A DNA stretch of 43,830 nucleotides from DASUPK01 sp035456265 (GTDB lineage: Bacteria; Actinomycetota; Thermoleophilia; Solirubrobacterales; 70-9), in the NCBI GenBank assembly GCA_035456265.1, contig DATIDP010000141.1, positions 1-43,830 of the forward strand, written 5' to 3'. Each line of letters starts with the position of its first letter. Position 1 is the first letter of the stretch. Below the pieces are notes generated by a model. The model was not told the origin of the DNA and searched no databases. It saw nothing but the letters and a program-made list of their open reading frames with translations. Both the position numbers and the translations under genes were made by a program. Shown piece after piece: positions 1-7,432 of this stretch.

Positions 1-576
1 CGCTTCTACTGCTTCCGCGAGGTGTCGTTCGGCCAGGACGGGCAGATCTCCCCGGCGGGATTCGAGTCCCGCTACGAGACCGAGCTCGCCGACCAGTACG
101 GCAACCTCGCGAACCGGGTGCTCTCCATGATCGACCGCTACCGCGAGGGGACCGTCCCGGACGCCGATGCGGAGGAGACACTCGCCTCCGAGTTCGAGGG
201 CGCTGCGGAGCGCGTCAGGGCCCTGCTCGACGACGCGGAGCTCACCCAGGCCCTGGAGGAGATCTGGAAGCTCGTCCGGCGACTCAACCAGTACGTCGAG
301 GAGAAGAGGCCGTGGGACCTCGCGAAGCAGGAACCCGCGCCAGCGGATCCGGAGCGCGCGATCAAGTGCGCGGAGCTCGACTCGGTGCTCTACGGCCTGG
401 TCGAGGGCCTGCGGGTGACGACCCTCCTGCTCCACGCCTACATGCCCGAGACGACGCGAAGGCTCCTCGACGCGCTCGCGGAGCTGGACCCGGCGCTGGC
501 CGAATTCGGCTCACGAGGCGGAGGGCAGGAGCTGGGCGAGCTCGCCCCGCTGTTCCCCAAGCTCGCCCCGGCCTGA
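1..576 (+). CDS. metG: Methionyl-tRNA synthetase, C-terminal part (5' truncated by the window)
   Basis: Charges tRNA-Met with methionine in the cytosol. Reading is open from base 1, so the gene starts outside the window. The visible 191 residues begin with RFYCFREVSFGQDG and continue with GNLANRVLSMI, the typical join of the catalytic core to the helical anticodon-binding domain of class I MetRS. The NQYVEEKRPWDLAK segment is the family's anticodon-binding helix motif. The protein ends at a TGA shortly after this domain, so there is no C-terminal tRNA-binding (EMAP-like) domain, as in many actinobacterial MetRS. metG-tatD-rsmA-ispE is a conserved order; here a secreted protein and a protease are inserted before tatD. 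Identity is clear despite the truncation. Confidence 0.95.
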   Translation, partial: RFYCFREVSFGQDGQISPAGFESRYETELADQYGNLANRVLSMIDRYREGTVPDADAEETLASEFEGAAERVRALLDDAELTQALEEIWKLVRRLNQYVEEKRPWDLAKQEPAPADPERAIKCAELDSVLYGLVEGLRVTTLLLHAYMPETTRRLLDALAELDPALAEFGSRGGGQELGELAPLFPKLAPA

Positions 577-593
577 TCTAGACGGCTGTTCGC

Positions 594-608
594 CTCGCGG
601 CACGCGAG
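594..608. other. Small perfect stem-loop after metG
   Basis: The arms CTCGCG and CGCGAG flank a GCA loop 18 nt after the metG stop. There is no T tract on the plus strand, so it is at best a weak terminator or an RNA 3'-end structure. Confidence 0.35.
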
Positions 609-633
609 CGCTGGAGGCCGAAAAAACGCGTGG

Positions 634-639
634 TACTGT
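634..639 (+). promoter_or_regulatory. Probable -10 element of the secreted-protein gene
   Basis: TACTGT lies 35 nt before the ATG at 675. Transcription would start near 647 and leave a short leader carrying a strong ribosome binding site (AAAGGGAGGG, 662-671). I see no clear -35 element. Confidence 0.4.
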
Positions 640-674
640 GGCCGCGTAACCAGGACGCTTCAAAGGGAGGGTTT

Positions 675-1127
675 ATGAGCAGAGCAGGGACGCGCGCGAC
701 TCTCGTCGCGCTTGCAGTGACCGCCGCGCTTCTGATTCCGGCCTCGCAGGCGGGCGCCGGCGCGCACATCGCGCGCGGTGGCGACGGGCCGGTGGCGACC
801 AAGTCCGGCGCGATCGTCAACTTCCTTCCGGCGGGGAAGCTCAAGGTGGCGAAGCACTTCCAGCCGCTCGCGGTCTGCTCGGTTGACTGCAGCGTGACCG
901 GCACGGCCGTCCTCAAGGGACTGGGAGGCAAGGCGACGATCACCGACAGCGGCTCGTTCGCCGCCAACCAGCCGTTCGGCCTGCAGATCACTGTCAAGGG
1001 TGTGCTGCTCAAGCGGATGAAGCAACAGCCGGGCAAGTTCCGCCTGAACGTGACCTACACGGCCATGGACCCGACGACCGGGGCTTCCGACACGGTCTCG
1101 CGGCCGTACAAGTTCAAGCGGGGCTAG
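675..1127 (+). CDS. Small secreted protein of unknown function
   Basis: A 150-residue protein with a classical signal peptide: basic start (MSRAGTR), hydrophobic core (LVALAVTAALLIPA) and a likely cleavage after SQAGAGA near residue 29. The mature part has two close cysteines (AVCSVDCSV), which could form a disulfide. The rest alternates short polar and hydrophobic stretches with many Thr, Val and Lys, as in a beta-sandwich domain. I do not recognise a named family. I chose the ATG at 675 over the upstream GTG (630) because AAAGGGAGGG sits just before it and the signal peptide begins there. It is transcribed toward a secreted protease 22 nt downstream, so the two may be co-expressed. Export is inferred from the leader; the function is unknown. 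Confidence 0.75.
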   Translation: MSRAGTRATLVALAVTAALLIPASQAGAGAHIARGGDGPVATKSGAIVNFLPAGKLKVAKHFQPLAVCSVDCSVTGTAVLKGLGGKATITDSGSFAANQPFGLQITVKGVLLKRMKQQPGKFRLNVTYTAMDPTTGASDTVSRPYKFKRG

Positions 1128-1149
1128 GCGGCATCAGCCAGTCCGCGTC

Positions 1150-1998
1150 GTGATGCTGTCTCGCACCGCCCGGACCGCGGTCGCGCTGCTCTGCGCCGCG
1201 GGCCTGCTCGCCTCCGTCGCGAGTGGGACCGCGGCGGCCAAGGCGCCGCGCGCCAAGGCGAGCGTGATCGGCGGTACTCCGGCGAGCCTCTCGGACTGGG
1301 GGTTCACAGCGGCGGTGCTGACCACGAACTCGCTCTGCACCGGCTCGGTGCTCTCGCCGACGAAGGTGCTGACCGCGGCCCACTGCGTGGCAAGCCCGCC
1401 GACGATGACGGTGCGGACGAATTCGACCTCCGCGTTCATCGGCGGCGACGTGCACGCCGTCACCTCCATCGCGATCAATCCCGGCTGGACGCATGAGTTC
1501 ATCGGTGACCTCGCCGTGCTCACGCTCCGGACGCCGACCAGCGCCCCGGCGATCCAGCCCGCCGGCTCGTCGGAGGACTCGGTGCTGACCAGGCCGGGCA
1601 CGGCCCTCTCCGTGGCCGGCTTCGGCGCCAGGAACCCGGCGCCCAGGCGCAAGCCGAAGATCGGCCTGCTGATGACGGCCACCGTTTTCGTCCACGGCTT
1701 CTGCCCGGTGCCGACCTCGCTGGTGTGCGACGCGGGTGGCAAGTCGGGGCTGATCGCGATCCGCAAGATCAAGCGGAAAGTCCGCAAGCGCGTGATTCAG
1801 CGGACGGTCTGCGCCGGCGACAGCGGCGGACCGATGGTCGCGACGACCCCGGCCGGCCCCAGACTGGTCGGCGTCGCCGAGGCGACGGCGGCTCCGCCCA
1901 AGCGGTCAGCGTTCGGGTTCGTCTGGTGCGGGCTCAAGGGGTTCCCCGGCCTTCACACCCGGGTTGCCTCCTGGCTGAGCTTCATCCAGGGTTCCTAG
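1150..1998 (+). CDS. Secreted S1-family (chymotrypsin-fold) serine protease
   Basis: A 282-residue extracellular endopeptidase. An N-terminal signal peptide (residues 1 to about 30) is followed by VIGGT at 39-43, which matches the zymogen activation site IVGG. The catalytic triad is visible: His78 in TAAHC, Asp120 in GDLAVL and Ser225 in CAGDSGGP. The residue at the trypsin-189 position is Thr219, not Asp, so Arg/Lys specificity is not supported. Just before the active-site loop lies a strongly basic stretch (RKIKRKVRKR, about 205-214), unusual for this fold and possibly a surface-binding patch or an autolysis loop. Start is GTG 1150 or the next codon, ATG 1153. The stop TAG lies inside the probable -10 element of tatD. 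The family is certain; the substrate is unknown. Confidence 0.93.
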   Translation: MMLSRTARTAVALLCAAGLLASVASGTAAAKAPRAKASVIGGTPASLSDWGFTAAVLTTNSLCTGSVLSPTKVLTAAHCVASPPTMTVRTNSTSAFIGGDVHAVTSIAINPGWTHEFIGDLAVLTLRTPTSAPAIQPAGSSEDSVLTRPGTALSVAGFGARNPAPRRKPKIGLLMTATVFVHGFCPVPTSLVCDAGGKSGLIAIRKIKRKVRKRVIQRTVCAGDSGGPMVATTPAGPRLVGVAEATAAPPKRSAFGFVWCGLKGFPGLHTRVASWLSFIQGS

Positions 1999-2001
1999 AC
2001 T
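1996..2001 (+). promoter_or_regulatory. -10 element of tatD, leaderless type
   Basis: TAGACT lies exactly 6 nt before the GTG start at 2008 and there is no Shine-Dalgarno sequence. That spacing places the transcription start at or next to the start codon. The hexamer includes the TAG stop of the protease gene. Confidence 0.5.
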
Positions 2002-2007
2002 CGCCGC

Positions 2008-2778
2008 GTGGTCGACACCCATGCCCACCTGGCCCTCTGCGCGCCGGACGACGACGAGCTGGTCACCGCGGCCCGCGAGGCTGGCGTTCGCCGGATCCTG
2101 ACCGTCGGTCTCGGCGAGGACTCGAATCCGGATGCCGTGCGGGCCGCAGGCGAGAACGACGCGGTCTTCGCGGCCGTGGGCCGCCACCCGAACAGCGCCG
2201 GCGGCTTCGGCGACGTGGCGGCAGGGGCGCTCACGGAGCTAGCCGCGTTGCCGGAGGTCGTCGCGGTCGGGGAGACCGGGCTGGACTTCTACCGTGACAC
2301 CGCAGATCCCGAGGACCAGCGGCGGGCGTTCGCGGCGCAGATCTCGATCGCCCGGGGCGCCGGCAAGCCGCTGGTGATCCACTTGCGCGATCCGGAGGGA
2401 TCCGAGGAAGCGGTCGGGGAGGCGTTCGAGACCCTCGATCGGGAGGCGGATGGGATCCCGGTGATCCTCCACTGCTTCTCCGCCGGCCCGGTCTGGGCGG
2501 AGCGGGCCGCCGAGCGCGGCTGGTACTGCTCGTTCGCGGGCAACCTCACCTACCCGAGGGCGGAGCCGATCAGGGAGGCGGCGGCGCTCGTGCCCGACGA
2601 CCGCGTGCTGGTGGAGACCGATTCGCCCTTCCTCTCGCCGCAGCCGATGCGCGGCAGGCCGAATCAGCCGGCGAACGTGACAGCGACGGCGGAGCGGCTC
2701 GCCGAGGTCCGCGATGTCGCGTACGGTGAGCTCGAGCGAACCGTGGAGGCGAACGCCGCGACAGTCTTCGGGTGGTGA
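2008..2778 (+). CDS. tatD: TatD family metal-dependent DNase / hydrolase
   Basis: A 256-residue TIM-barrel metallohydrolase; TatD proteins act as 3'-5' DNases in DNA repair and related roles. Metal ligands are visible in order: DTHAHL at residues 2-7, the glutamate in VGETGLDFY (about 92), a histidine in VIHLRD, a second in LHCFSAG, and the aspartate in ETDSPFLSP. Length is normal for the family (about 255-265). Start is GTG 2008, which a -10 hexamer 6 nt upstream supports as leaderless. The stop overlaps the start region of rsmA. The tatD-rsmA-ispE order is conserved across Gram-positive bacteria; the RNase M5 gene that sits between them in Firmicutes is missing here. Confidence 0.95.
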   Translation: MVDTHAHLALCAPDDDELVTAAREAGVRRILTVGLGEDSNPDAVRAAGENDAVFAAVGRHPNSAGGFGDVAAGALTELAALPEVVAVGETGLDFYRDTADPEDQRRAFAAQISIARGAGKPLVIHLRDPEGSEEAVGEAFETLDREADGIPVILHCFSAGPVWAERAAERGWYCSFAGNLTYPRAEPIREAAALVPDDRVLVETDSPFLSPQPMRGRPNQPANVTATAERLAEVRDVAYGELERTVEANAATVFGW

Positions 2779-3584
2779 GTTCCTCCGCCCGGCCGCCGGA
2801 GCGCTCTCCGCGCCGGCTCGGCCAGAATTTCCTCGCCGACCCGAACCTGCTCGACGCGATCGTGCGCGAGGCCGAGCTCCATCCCGCCGACGTCGTGCTC
2901 GAGGTGGGCGGCGGCGGCGGCGCGCTCACCGAGCGGCTGGCGCCGGAGGTGGCCAGCCTGCATGTGATCGAGGTCGACGAGCGTCTGCGCGGGGACCTCG
3001 AGCCGCTCGCGCGGGACGCCGGGAACGTCGACCTGGTCTGGGGCGACGCTCTGCGGGTCGACCTCGCGGATCTGGCCCCGGCGCCGACGAAGATGGTGGC
3101 CAACCTGCCCTACTCGATCGCCACCCCGCTGCTCATCCGGACGATCGCCGAGCTGCCAGGGCTCGGGCGCTGGGTCGTGATGGTCCAGCGCGAGATCGCG
3201 GACCGCCTGCGCGCGGAGCCGGGAACGAGGGAGTACGGCTCGGCGACCGTGCTGGTCCAGCTCGCCTGCGAGGTCAGCTTCCTGAGGGCGGTCGACCCCG
3301 CCGTCTTCGTCCCGCGGCCGCGGGTCGGGTCGGCACTGCTGGGCCTGCGCCGCACGGGGCCTGGCGCGTCGGAGGCGGTGGCCAGGCTGGTTCGCGCCTC
3401 GTTCGCCCACCGGCGCAAGTCGCTGGCCCGATCCCTGGAGCTCGCCCGGCCGGGGATTCTCGAGCCCGCGCGGCGGGCTCTCGTGGCGATCGGACAGCCC
3501 CCCGGCGCCCGGGCCGAGGCTCTCTCGCCACCGGATTTCGAGCGGCTCGCCGAGGCTCTGGCCGAGGAGGGGGTGGCCCTGTGA
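2772..3584 (+). CDS. rsmA: 16S rRNA dimethyladenosine transferase RsmA/KsgA
   Basis: Dimethylates two adjacent adenines in the 3'-terminal helix of 16S rRNA during small-subunit maturation, with SAM as donor. Of 270 residues, the N-terminus holds LGQNFL, then SAM motif I as VLEVGGGGGALTERL, where the usual EIGPG reads EVGGG, then the catalytic ANLPYSIATPLL motif. The C-terminal helical domain has the typical RASFAHRRKSL segment. Possible GTG starts at 2772 and 2775 overlap the tatD stop, indicating translational coupling. The next gene, ispE, overlaps its stop by 4 nt (GTGA). Loss of this enzyme is classically linked to kasugamycin resistance. Identity is firm; only the exact start is open by one codon. 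Confidence 0.96.
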   Translation: MVSSSARPPERSPRRLGQNFLADPNLLDAIVREAELHPADVVLEVGGGGGALTERLAPEVASLHVIEVDERLRGDLEPLARDAGNVDLVWGDALRVDLADLAPAPTKMVANLPYSIATPLLIRTIAELPGLGRWVVMVQREIADRLRAEPGTREYGSATVLVQLACEVSFLRAVDPAVFVPRPRVGSALLGLRRTGPGASEAVARLVRASFAHRRKSLARSLELARPGILEPARRALVAIGQPPGARAEALSPPDFERLAEALAEEGVAL

Positions 3585-4432
3585 GCGCCCCGCTCCACGA
3601 GCTCATCCGCGCTCCCGCGAAGCTCAACCTCTGCCTGTATGTCGGTCCCCGCCGGGACGACGGCCTCCATGAGATCCGTTCGCTCTTCGAGCCGCTCGAC
3701 CTGGCCGACGAGCTGCGGATCAGCGAAGCGGACGAGGACGAGGTGATCTGCGAGGGCATCGAGGGTCCCGACCTCACCGAGACCGCCCTGGCGGCGCTGC
3801 GAGACCACGGCTGGGACGCGCCGCCCCTGCGGATCGAGGTGCGCAAGAGGGTCCCGGTGGCAGCGGGACTCGGTGGGGGAAGCGCCGACGCAGCGGCGGT
3901 GTTGAGGCTCGCGATGGGAGAGGTCGAGGGCTTGCGCTCGATCGCGGCCGGCATCGGAGCCGATGTGCCGTCGCAGCTCCAGCCGCGGCCCTGCCTCGTG
4001 GCGGGCGCGGGGGAGGTGATCGAGCCGGCGCCACCACCCGGCGAGCACGCGGTGGTGCTGATCCCGCAGGCGGAGGGCATCGCGACCGCGGATGTCTACG
4101 CAGAGGCCGACCGGCTCGGCTCGCCCAGGGGCGAGTCCGAGCTGGAGGTGATCCGCCGTGGGCTGCGGGACGCGGTCGATACGGGCGGCTCGCCGCTCGA
4201 CTATCCCGAGCACCTGGTCAACGACCTGCAGGCGGCCGCGATCGCTCTGCGGCCGCGGATCGAGGAGGCGCTTCGGGCCCTCGAGGAGGCCGGCGCGGCC
4301 CATGCGATGGTGGCCGGGTCCGGGCCGACGGCGTTCGGGCTCTATCGCACGGCCGAGGAGGCCGCCACGGGCGCTGAGCAGCTTCGCGGCCGGTTCCCGG
4401 ACATGATCGCGACCGGCCCGCTGCAGCGGTGA
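3581..4432 (+). CDS. ispE: 4-diphosphocytidyl-2-C-methyl-D-erythritol kinase
   Basis: Phosphorylates CDP-methylerythritol in the MEP (non-mevalonate) isoprenoid pathway. A GHMP kinase of 283 residues with the substrate motif RAPAKLNLCLYVG near the N-terminus, the ATP-binding VPVAAGLGGGSADAAA around residues 88-103, and the third GHMP motif VAGSGPTAFGLY near residue 250. Length is usual for IspE. The GTG start at 3581 overlaps the rsmA stop as GTGA. Open reading continues far upstream in this frame, but that part is only a shadow of tatD and rsmA. The stop overlaps the start of the next membrane protein gene (GTGA again), so tatD, rsmA, ispE and the DedA-PAP2 gene form one tightly coupled operon. 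Confidence 0.96.
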   Translation: MSAPLHELIRAPAKLNLCLYVGPRRDDGLHEIRSLFEPLDLADELRISEADEDEVICEGIEGPDLTETALAALRDHGWDAPPLRIEVRKRVPVAAGLGGGSADAAAVLRLAMGEVEGLRSIAAGIGADVPSQLQPRPCLVAGAGEVIEPAPPPGEHAVVLIPQAEGIATADVYAEADRLGSPRGESELEVIRRGLRDAVDTGGSPLDYPEHLVNDLQAAAIALRPRIEEALRALEEAGAAHAMVAGSGPTAFGLYRTAEEAATGAEQLRGRFPDMIATGPLQR

Positions 4433-5901
4433 GTCGGCGGATCGACCGCAAGTGGGTGGTTCGCGGGCTGGTACTCGCGGCGATCGCCGCGTTCTTCGTC
4501 TTCCGCGATCAGCTCCCGAGCATCAACCTCGATCAGATCATCGAGGACCTCTCCAGGGGCCTCGGGGCGTGGACCTATCTGCTGGTCGGGGGGCTCGCCT
4601 TCCTGGAGACGGGGGCCTTCGTCGGGCTGGTCGCGCCCGGCGAGTTCACCGTGATGCTCGGCGGCGCGGTCGCCTCGCAGGGCGACATCTCGCTGCCGCT
4701 GATCATCGCCATCACCTGGCTCGCGGCCTTCTCGGGCGACTCGGTCAGCTTCCTCCTCGGCGCGCGCCTCGGCCGCGGCTTCCTCGTCCGGCACGGGGAG
4801 CGCTTCCGGATCACCAGCGATCGGCTCACCAAGGTCGAGGACTACTTCGCCCGGTACGGCGGGCGAACGATTCTCATCGGCCGGTTCATCGGCCTGGTCC
4901 GGGCCCTCGCTCCCTTCATCGCGGGAAGCAGCAAGCTGCCCTACCGCAGCTTCGCCCCGTACAGCATCCTCGGCACCGGGCTGTGGTCGATCGCACTTCT
5001 CCTGGCCGGCTACTTCGCGGCGCAGAGCCTCGACAAGGTCACCCAGATCGTCGGCAAGGGCCTGCTCGTCTTCGGGATCGTCGTCGCGGTCGTCGTGGCC
5101 ATAGTCGTGGCGTACCGGTTTCTGCGCGCGGGGGAGAACCGGCACAAGGTGGTCGAGGAGATGGAGCGGCGGCGGGCGCTCCGTCCGATCCTCCGGCTGG
5201 GACGCCGCCTGCGGCCGCAGTTCGAGTTCCTCGGCAGGCGGCTGACGCCGGGGGGCCTCGGGCTCGAGTTCACGACCCTGCTCGCCGCTCTCTCGGTGGG
5301 CCTCTTCGCCCTGATCTCCTATTGGTCGGTCGTCTCCGGCGACCCGGGTCCGACCCCGGGCGACCAGACCGTCTGGGACGTCGCGCGGCACCTCCAGACG
5401 ACCTGGCTGGTGGATGTCGCGAAGGTCGTCACCTGGCTCGGTTCCGGGTGGATCGTCTACCCGTTCGGCGCGCTCGCGGCTGTCATGCTCGCCTACCGGG
5501 GGCGCTGGGGGGAGTTCTGGGTGGTCGCCGTCGGCCTCGCGCTGATCGCGATTCTCGTCCCGGAGATCAAGGGCTGGACCGATCGGCCCCGGCCGCCGGA
5601 TCCTCTGATCTCGGTCGACAACTCTGCATTTCCCAGCGGCCACGCCACGCAGGCGACGCTCTACACGTGGCTGGCCGTCACGCTCGCCGTGAGGGTGGTT
5701 CCCGGAATCACGCGGCGGACGCTGGTGATCGCGGCGGGGGTCGCGCTCACCGTGTTGGTCGGGCTGACCCGCATCTACCTGCGGGTTCACTGGATGAGCG
5801 ACGTATCGTCGGGATGGGCTCTCGGCCTCTCCTGCTTCGCGGCCGTCGCGGCGGTGGTCCTCGTCGTTGGCCACATCCGCGACAATCCCCGGCGTCCATG
5901 A
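4429..5901 (+). CDS. DedA / PAP2 phosphatase fusion membrane protein
   Basis: A 490-residue integral membrane protein made of two lipid-related domains. The N-terminal half (about 20-215) is a DedA/SNARE-associated domain, with ETGAFVGLVAPGE and GRFIGLVRALAPFIAG typical of DedA flippases. A basic linker (about 240-280) joins it to a PAP2 domain (about 285-480) with the three phosphatase motifs: KGWTDRPRP, the PSGHATQ box with its catalytic histidine near residue 403, and TRIYLRVHWMSD with the second histidine. Such fusions are known and probably couple lipid flipping to dephosphorylation of undecaprenyl pyrophosphate or phosphatidate. The GTG start overlaps the ispE stop by 4 nt. Location after ispE fits a role in polyprenyl phosphate recycling; that role is inference. 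Confidence 0.92.
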   Translation: MSRRIDRKWVVRGLVLAAIAAFFVFRDQLPSINLDQIIEDLSRGLGAWTYLLVGGLAFLETGAFVGLVAPGEFTVMLGGAVASQGDISLPLIIAITWLAAFSGDSVSFLLGARLGRGFLVRHGERFRITSDRLTKVEDYFARYGGRTILIGRFIGLVRALAPFIAGSSKLPYRSFAPYSILGTGLWSIALLLAGYFAAQSLDKVTQIVGKGLLVFGIVVAVVVAIVVAYRFLRAGENRHKVVEEMERRRALRPILRLGRRLRPQFEFLGRRLTPGGLGLEFTTLLAALSVGLFALISYWSVVSGDPGPTPGDQTVWDVARHLQTTWLVDVAKVVTWLGSGWIVYPFGALAAVMLAYRGRWGEFWVVAVGLALIAILVPEIKGWTDRPRPPDPLISVDNSAFPSGHATQATLYTWLAVTLAVRVVPGITRRTLVIAAGVALTVLVGLTRIYLRVHWMSDVSSGWALGLSCFAAVAAVVLVVGHIRDNPRRP

Positions 5902-6161
5902 CCCAGCCCCTCGACTCGATCGTGGCGCCGGCACTGGCGCTCGGGACCGAGTACTGGCTCTTCGGCGTCGCCGGAGTGCTCTCGGTGTGCGCCTTCGTCG
6001 GCCTCATCCTGGTGCCGGCGCTCGGCTCCTACGGACGCGCCTGGGAGAAGCTGGTGGCCGGGTTTCTCTCGCTCTTCGTGCTCGCTGCGCTGGTGCTTGT
6101 CGGCCTCGTGATCGGGGTCGTGATCTTCCTCAACTGGGACGACATCAGTAAGTGGTTCTAG
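5898..6161 (+). CDS. Small two-span membrane protein
   Basis: An 87-residue hydrophobic protein of unknown function. The ATG at 5898 overlaps the stop of the DedA-PAP2 gene (ATGA), so it is probably translated by coupling. Two membrane segments are visible, WLFGVAGVLSVCAFVGLILVP (about 20-40) and FLSLFVLAALVLVGLVIGVV (about 56-75), with a short charged hinge (GRAWEKL) between and the tail NWDDISKWF. The same frame is open far upstream, but that part is a shadow of the preceding gene. Position as the last gene of the tatD-ispE operon suggests an accessory envelope role; nothing else supports a function. Confidence 0.75.
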   Translation: MTQPLDSIVAPALALGTEYWLFGVAGVLSVCAFVGLILVPALGSYGRAWEKLVAGFLSLFVLAALVLVGLVIGVVIFLNWDDISKWF

Positions 6162-6181
6162 GCTCGTCGCGGCCTCATACC

Positions 6182-6187
6182 TACGAT
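6182..6187 (+). promoter_or_regulatory. -10 element of the PucR-type regulator, leaderless type
   Basis: TACGAT lies exactly 6 nt before the GTG at 6194, with no Shine-Dalgarno sequence. This spacing decided the start chosen for the regulator. Confidence 0.5.
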
Positions 6188-6193
6188 GTGCGG

Positions 6194-7432
6194 GTGACTG
6201 CGAAGGAAACACGCTCCGAGCGCCATGCCGAGCCCGGCAGCCTCGAGGAGCTCTCGGCCGCGATCGAGTCCGGGGCCGGGATGCCGGCGGTCGCGCGTGC
6301 CGCCGGGCGGGCGCTGGACGCGAGCGTCGCGCTGATCGACCGCTCGAGCAACGTGCTCGCGGTCGCCGCCGCGTCGCCTGACGAGGAGCGCAAGCTGCTC
6401 GCCGGCGGGGCGGGCGTGGAGACGGTCGAGCTGCGCGTGGCGGACGCGTCCGTCGGCGAGCTTCGCTGGCGGCCGCGCGGTGAGGACGAGCCGGACGCGG
6501 CGCTGCTGCGGATGGTCGCGACGCTGGTCGGGCTCGAGCTCGAGCGCTCCCGGTCGCCCGAGTGGGCGACGGAGGAGGCCGCGGGTGACTTCGTGCGGGC
6601 CCTGCTCGGACGCAAGCTGACGGACCGCGCTGACATCGAGGCTCGTGCCGCGGAGCTGGGGACGGACCTCTCCAGGGGGACAGGCGTCGTGATCGCGCGG
6701 GCCCATCCGCACCTCGCCCAGACAGGCGAGTGGCGCGCCCGGGTGCTGGGGATCGCCCAGCGGGCGATCCGCGCGGTGAGCGCGGGCGGCCTGGCCGGCG
6801 AAGGGAACCAGGAGGGCGAGAGCGCGGAGATCGTCGCGATCGTCCCGGCCGGGGACGACGAGCGGCTGACGCGGGCGGCCGACGGGCTGGCCGATGAGCT
6901 GGAGGAGGGGCTGAACGGGTTCTCGATCCGGGTCTCCCGGAGCCGGCTCGCGTCGGACCCGGGCGATCTTCACCGCGCGGCGCAGGAGGCCCTGCTCGCC
7001 GCCAACGTCGGAGACGCTGAGGGAAAGCGGGTGCTCGCCTTCGAGGACACCGGCGCGTACCGGCTGCTGCTGCCCGCGATGAGCGAGGACCCGGCCGAGC
7101 TCGAGCGCTTTTACTCCGAGACCGTCGAGCCGCTGGTCGCCTACGACGAGCAGTACGAGACCGAGCTCGTCTCCACGGTCGAGACCTATCTGGAGAACGA
7201 CGGCAATGTCGCCGCGTCGGCGCAGCAGCTCTTCACCCACCGGCACACGATCCGGTACCGGCTGGAGCGGGCCCGCGAGCTCTGCGGTCACGACGTGACC
7301 TCCACCGAGGGCCGCGAGAAGCTCGGGCTGGGACTGAAGGCGATGCGGGTGCTCGGGATTGCCTCCCCGAGGGGCCCGGCGGACGAGCCCGGGACCGAGG
7401 CCGGCCGAGTTCCTCCGGCCGAATCCGACTAG
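6194..7432 (+). CDS. PucR/CdaR-type helix-turn-helix transcriptional regulator
   Basis: A 412-residue DNA-binding regulator. The N-terminal half (about 15-120) looks like a GAF-type sensor (AGRALDASVALIDRSSNVLAVAA). A middle GGDEF-like region of the CdaR kind follows, and the C-terminus carries the PucR helix-turn-helix: ETYLENDGNVAASAQQLFTHRHTIRYRLERARELCG. The family controls purine, sugar-acid or amino-acid catabolism in actinobacteria; the target here is unknown. Start: the frame is open from 6152, overlapping the previous gene, but a -10 hexamer 6 nt before GTG 6194 favours that codon; GTG 6188 is the alternative. Its 3' end overlaps the GH15 gene on the opposite strand by 4 nt, so the two genes converge without room for a terminator. 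Confidence 0.88.
   Translation: MTAKETRSERHAEPGSLEELSAAIESGAGMPAVARAAGRALDASVALIDRSSNVLAVAAASPDEERKLLAGGAGVETVELRVADASVGELRWRPRGEDEPDAALLRMVATLVGLELERSRSPEWATEEAAGDFVRALLGRKLTDRADIEARAAELGTDLSRGTGVVIARAHPHLAQTGEWRARVLGIAQRAIRAVSAGGLAGEGNQEGESAEIVAIVPAGDDERLTRAADGLADELEEGLNGFSIRVSRSRLASDPGDLHRAAQEALLAANVGDAEGKRVLAFEDTGAYRLLLPAMSEDPAELERFYSETVEPLVAYDEQYETELVSTVETYLENDGNVAASAQQLFTHRHTIRYRLERARELCGHDVTSTEGREKLGLGLKAMRVLGIASPRGPADEPGTEAGRVPPAESD

Noticed and set aside
2664..3410. Long minus-strand open frames opposite rsmA (and similar ones opposite ispE, glmU, the NRPS and mfd)
   Set aside because: They mirror strongly coding plus-strand genes with clear family motifs, have Arg/Pro/Asp-rich composition and no recognisable domain; typical antisense shadows in high-GC DNA.
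2714..3580. Upstream extension of the ispE frame through rsmA
   Set aside because: Composition is Arg/Gly/Ala-rich without motifs; the real ispE starts at GTG 3581, where the conserved kinase N-terminus begins.
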